From the NCBI GenBank assembly GCA_947457715.1, contig CANGXK010000164.1, positions 1 to 6,336 of the forward strand: a stretch of 6,336 bases of DNA, given 5' to 3'. The notes beneath the pieces were generated by a model, which saw nothing but the letters and a program-made list of their open reading frames with translations, had not been told where the DNA came from and searched no databases. The translations under genes were made by a program, and so were the position numbers. The DNA comes from Gemmatimonadota bacterium (GTDB taxonomy: Bacteria; Gemmatimonadota; Gemmatimonadetes; Gemmatimonadales; Gemmatimonadaceae). Below are positions 6,240-6,336 of this stretch, piece by piece (positions within the stretch are counted from its first letter, which is position 1; every line of letters starts with the position of its first letter).

Positions 6240-6336
6240 TGGGATCCGGGCCCTTGTTCCTGTTTGCCGATCTTCGAGTTCCGCATGCCGTACACGAAGT
6301 AGATCGTCATGCCAATGGCCGTCCACACGCCCAACA
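6236..6336 (-). CDS. Amino-acid permease (APC family), C-terminal tail only
   Basis: Only the last 32 complete codons and the stop are in the window; the rest lies beyond the right edge. The visible tail starts LGVWTAIGMTIYFVYGMRNS and ends in a hydrophilic KQEQGPGSQ. A final helix of the form W-x-AIG-x-xIYFxYGxRxS is typical of the end of cationic/general amino-acid transporters of the APC superfamily. The TGA at 6238-6236 overlaps the GTG start of the nrnA-like gene, so the two form an operon. The family call rests on one helix, hence moderate confidence. Confidence 0.65.
   Translation of the reverse strand, partial: LGVWTAIGMTIYFVYGMRNSKIGKQEQGPGSQ

Noticed and set aside
6240..6326. Extended N-terminus of the NrnA-like gene from the ATG at 6326
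   Set aside because: It overlaps the permease tail in another frame, and DHH-family homology begins after the GTG at 6239.
1..6336. CRISPR arrays, tRNA/rRNA genes, insertion sequences, attachment sites
   Set aside because: No spaced direct repeats, no RNA-gene landmarks, no transposase motifs and no terminal inverted repeats with target duplications were seen by reading both strands.

Overview
The window is a GC-rich bacterial segment with dense coding, short or overlapping gene junctions and non-ATG starts. Two features point to Gemmatimonadota or a similar high-GC soil/freshwater lineage: a secreted six-bladed beta-propeller with a GEGPGEF motif, and the general codon style. This is an inference from style and gene content; no taxonomic marker gene is present.

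Layout. Bases 1-2869 hold a three-gene minus-strand run, read from right to left. It consists of an Mrp/ApbC-type P-loop ATPase (2869-1709), a MATE-family multidrug/cation antiporter whose start overlaps the end of mrp (about 1731-364), and the N-terminal 116 codons of an S-adenosyl-L-methionine hydrolase of the DUF62 / SAM hydroxide adenosyltransferase family (350-1, cut by the window edge). Bases 2870-3113 are a divergent intergenic region with promoter-like sequences and hairpins. Bases 3114-5179 hold a tightly coupled plus-strand cassette of three exported proteins: a Thr-rich six-cysteine secreted protein, a membrane-anchored thioredoxin-fold-like protein with a single cysteine, and a secreted six-bladed beta-propeller. 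The stop and start codons join as TGATG and TGAATG. Bases 5180-5210 are a short convergent gap containing a GC hairpin. Bases 5211-6336 are minus strand again: an NrnA-like DHH/DHHA1 phosphoesterase whose GTG start overlaps the stop of an amino-acid permease (APC family), of which only the C-terminal tail lies in the window.

How the genes work together. The minus-strand genes are housekeeping or transport functions (Fe-S or P-loop ATPase, drug efflux, SAM turnover, nanoRNA/pAp turnover, amino-acid uptake) with no obvious shared pathway. The plus-strand cassette is the accessory part. Every product carries an N-terminal export or anchor signal, the genes are translationally coupled, and the gene order resembles Bacteroidota loci in which a small cysteine-containing secreted protein sits beside a six-bladed propeller. 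Its function is not known from the sequence, and it is the best candidate here for an undescribed envelope system. The Mrp protein is also unusual because it lacks the CxxC cluster motif.
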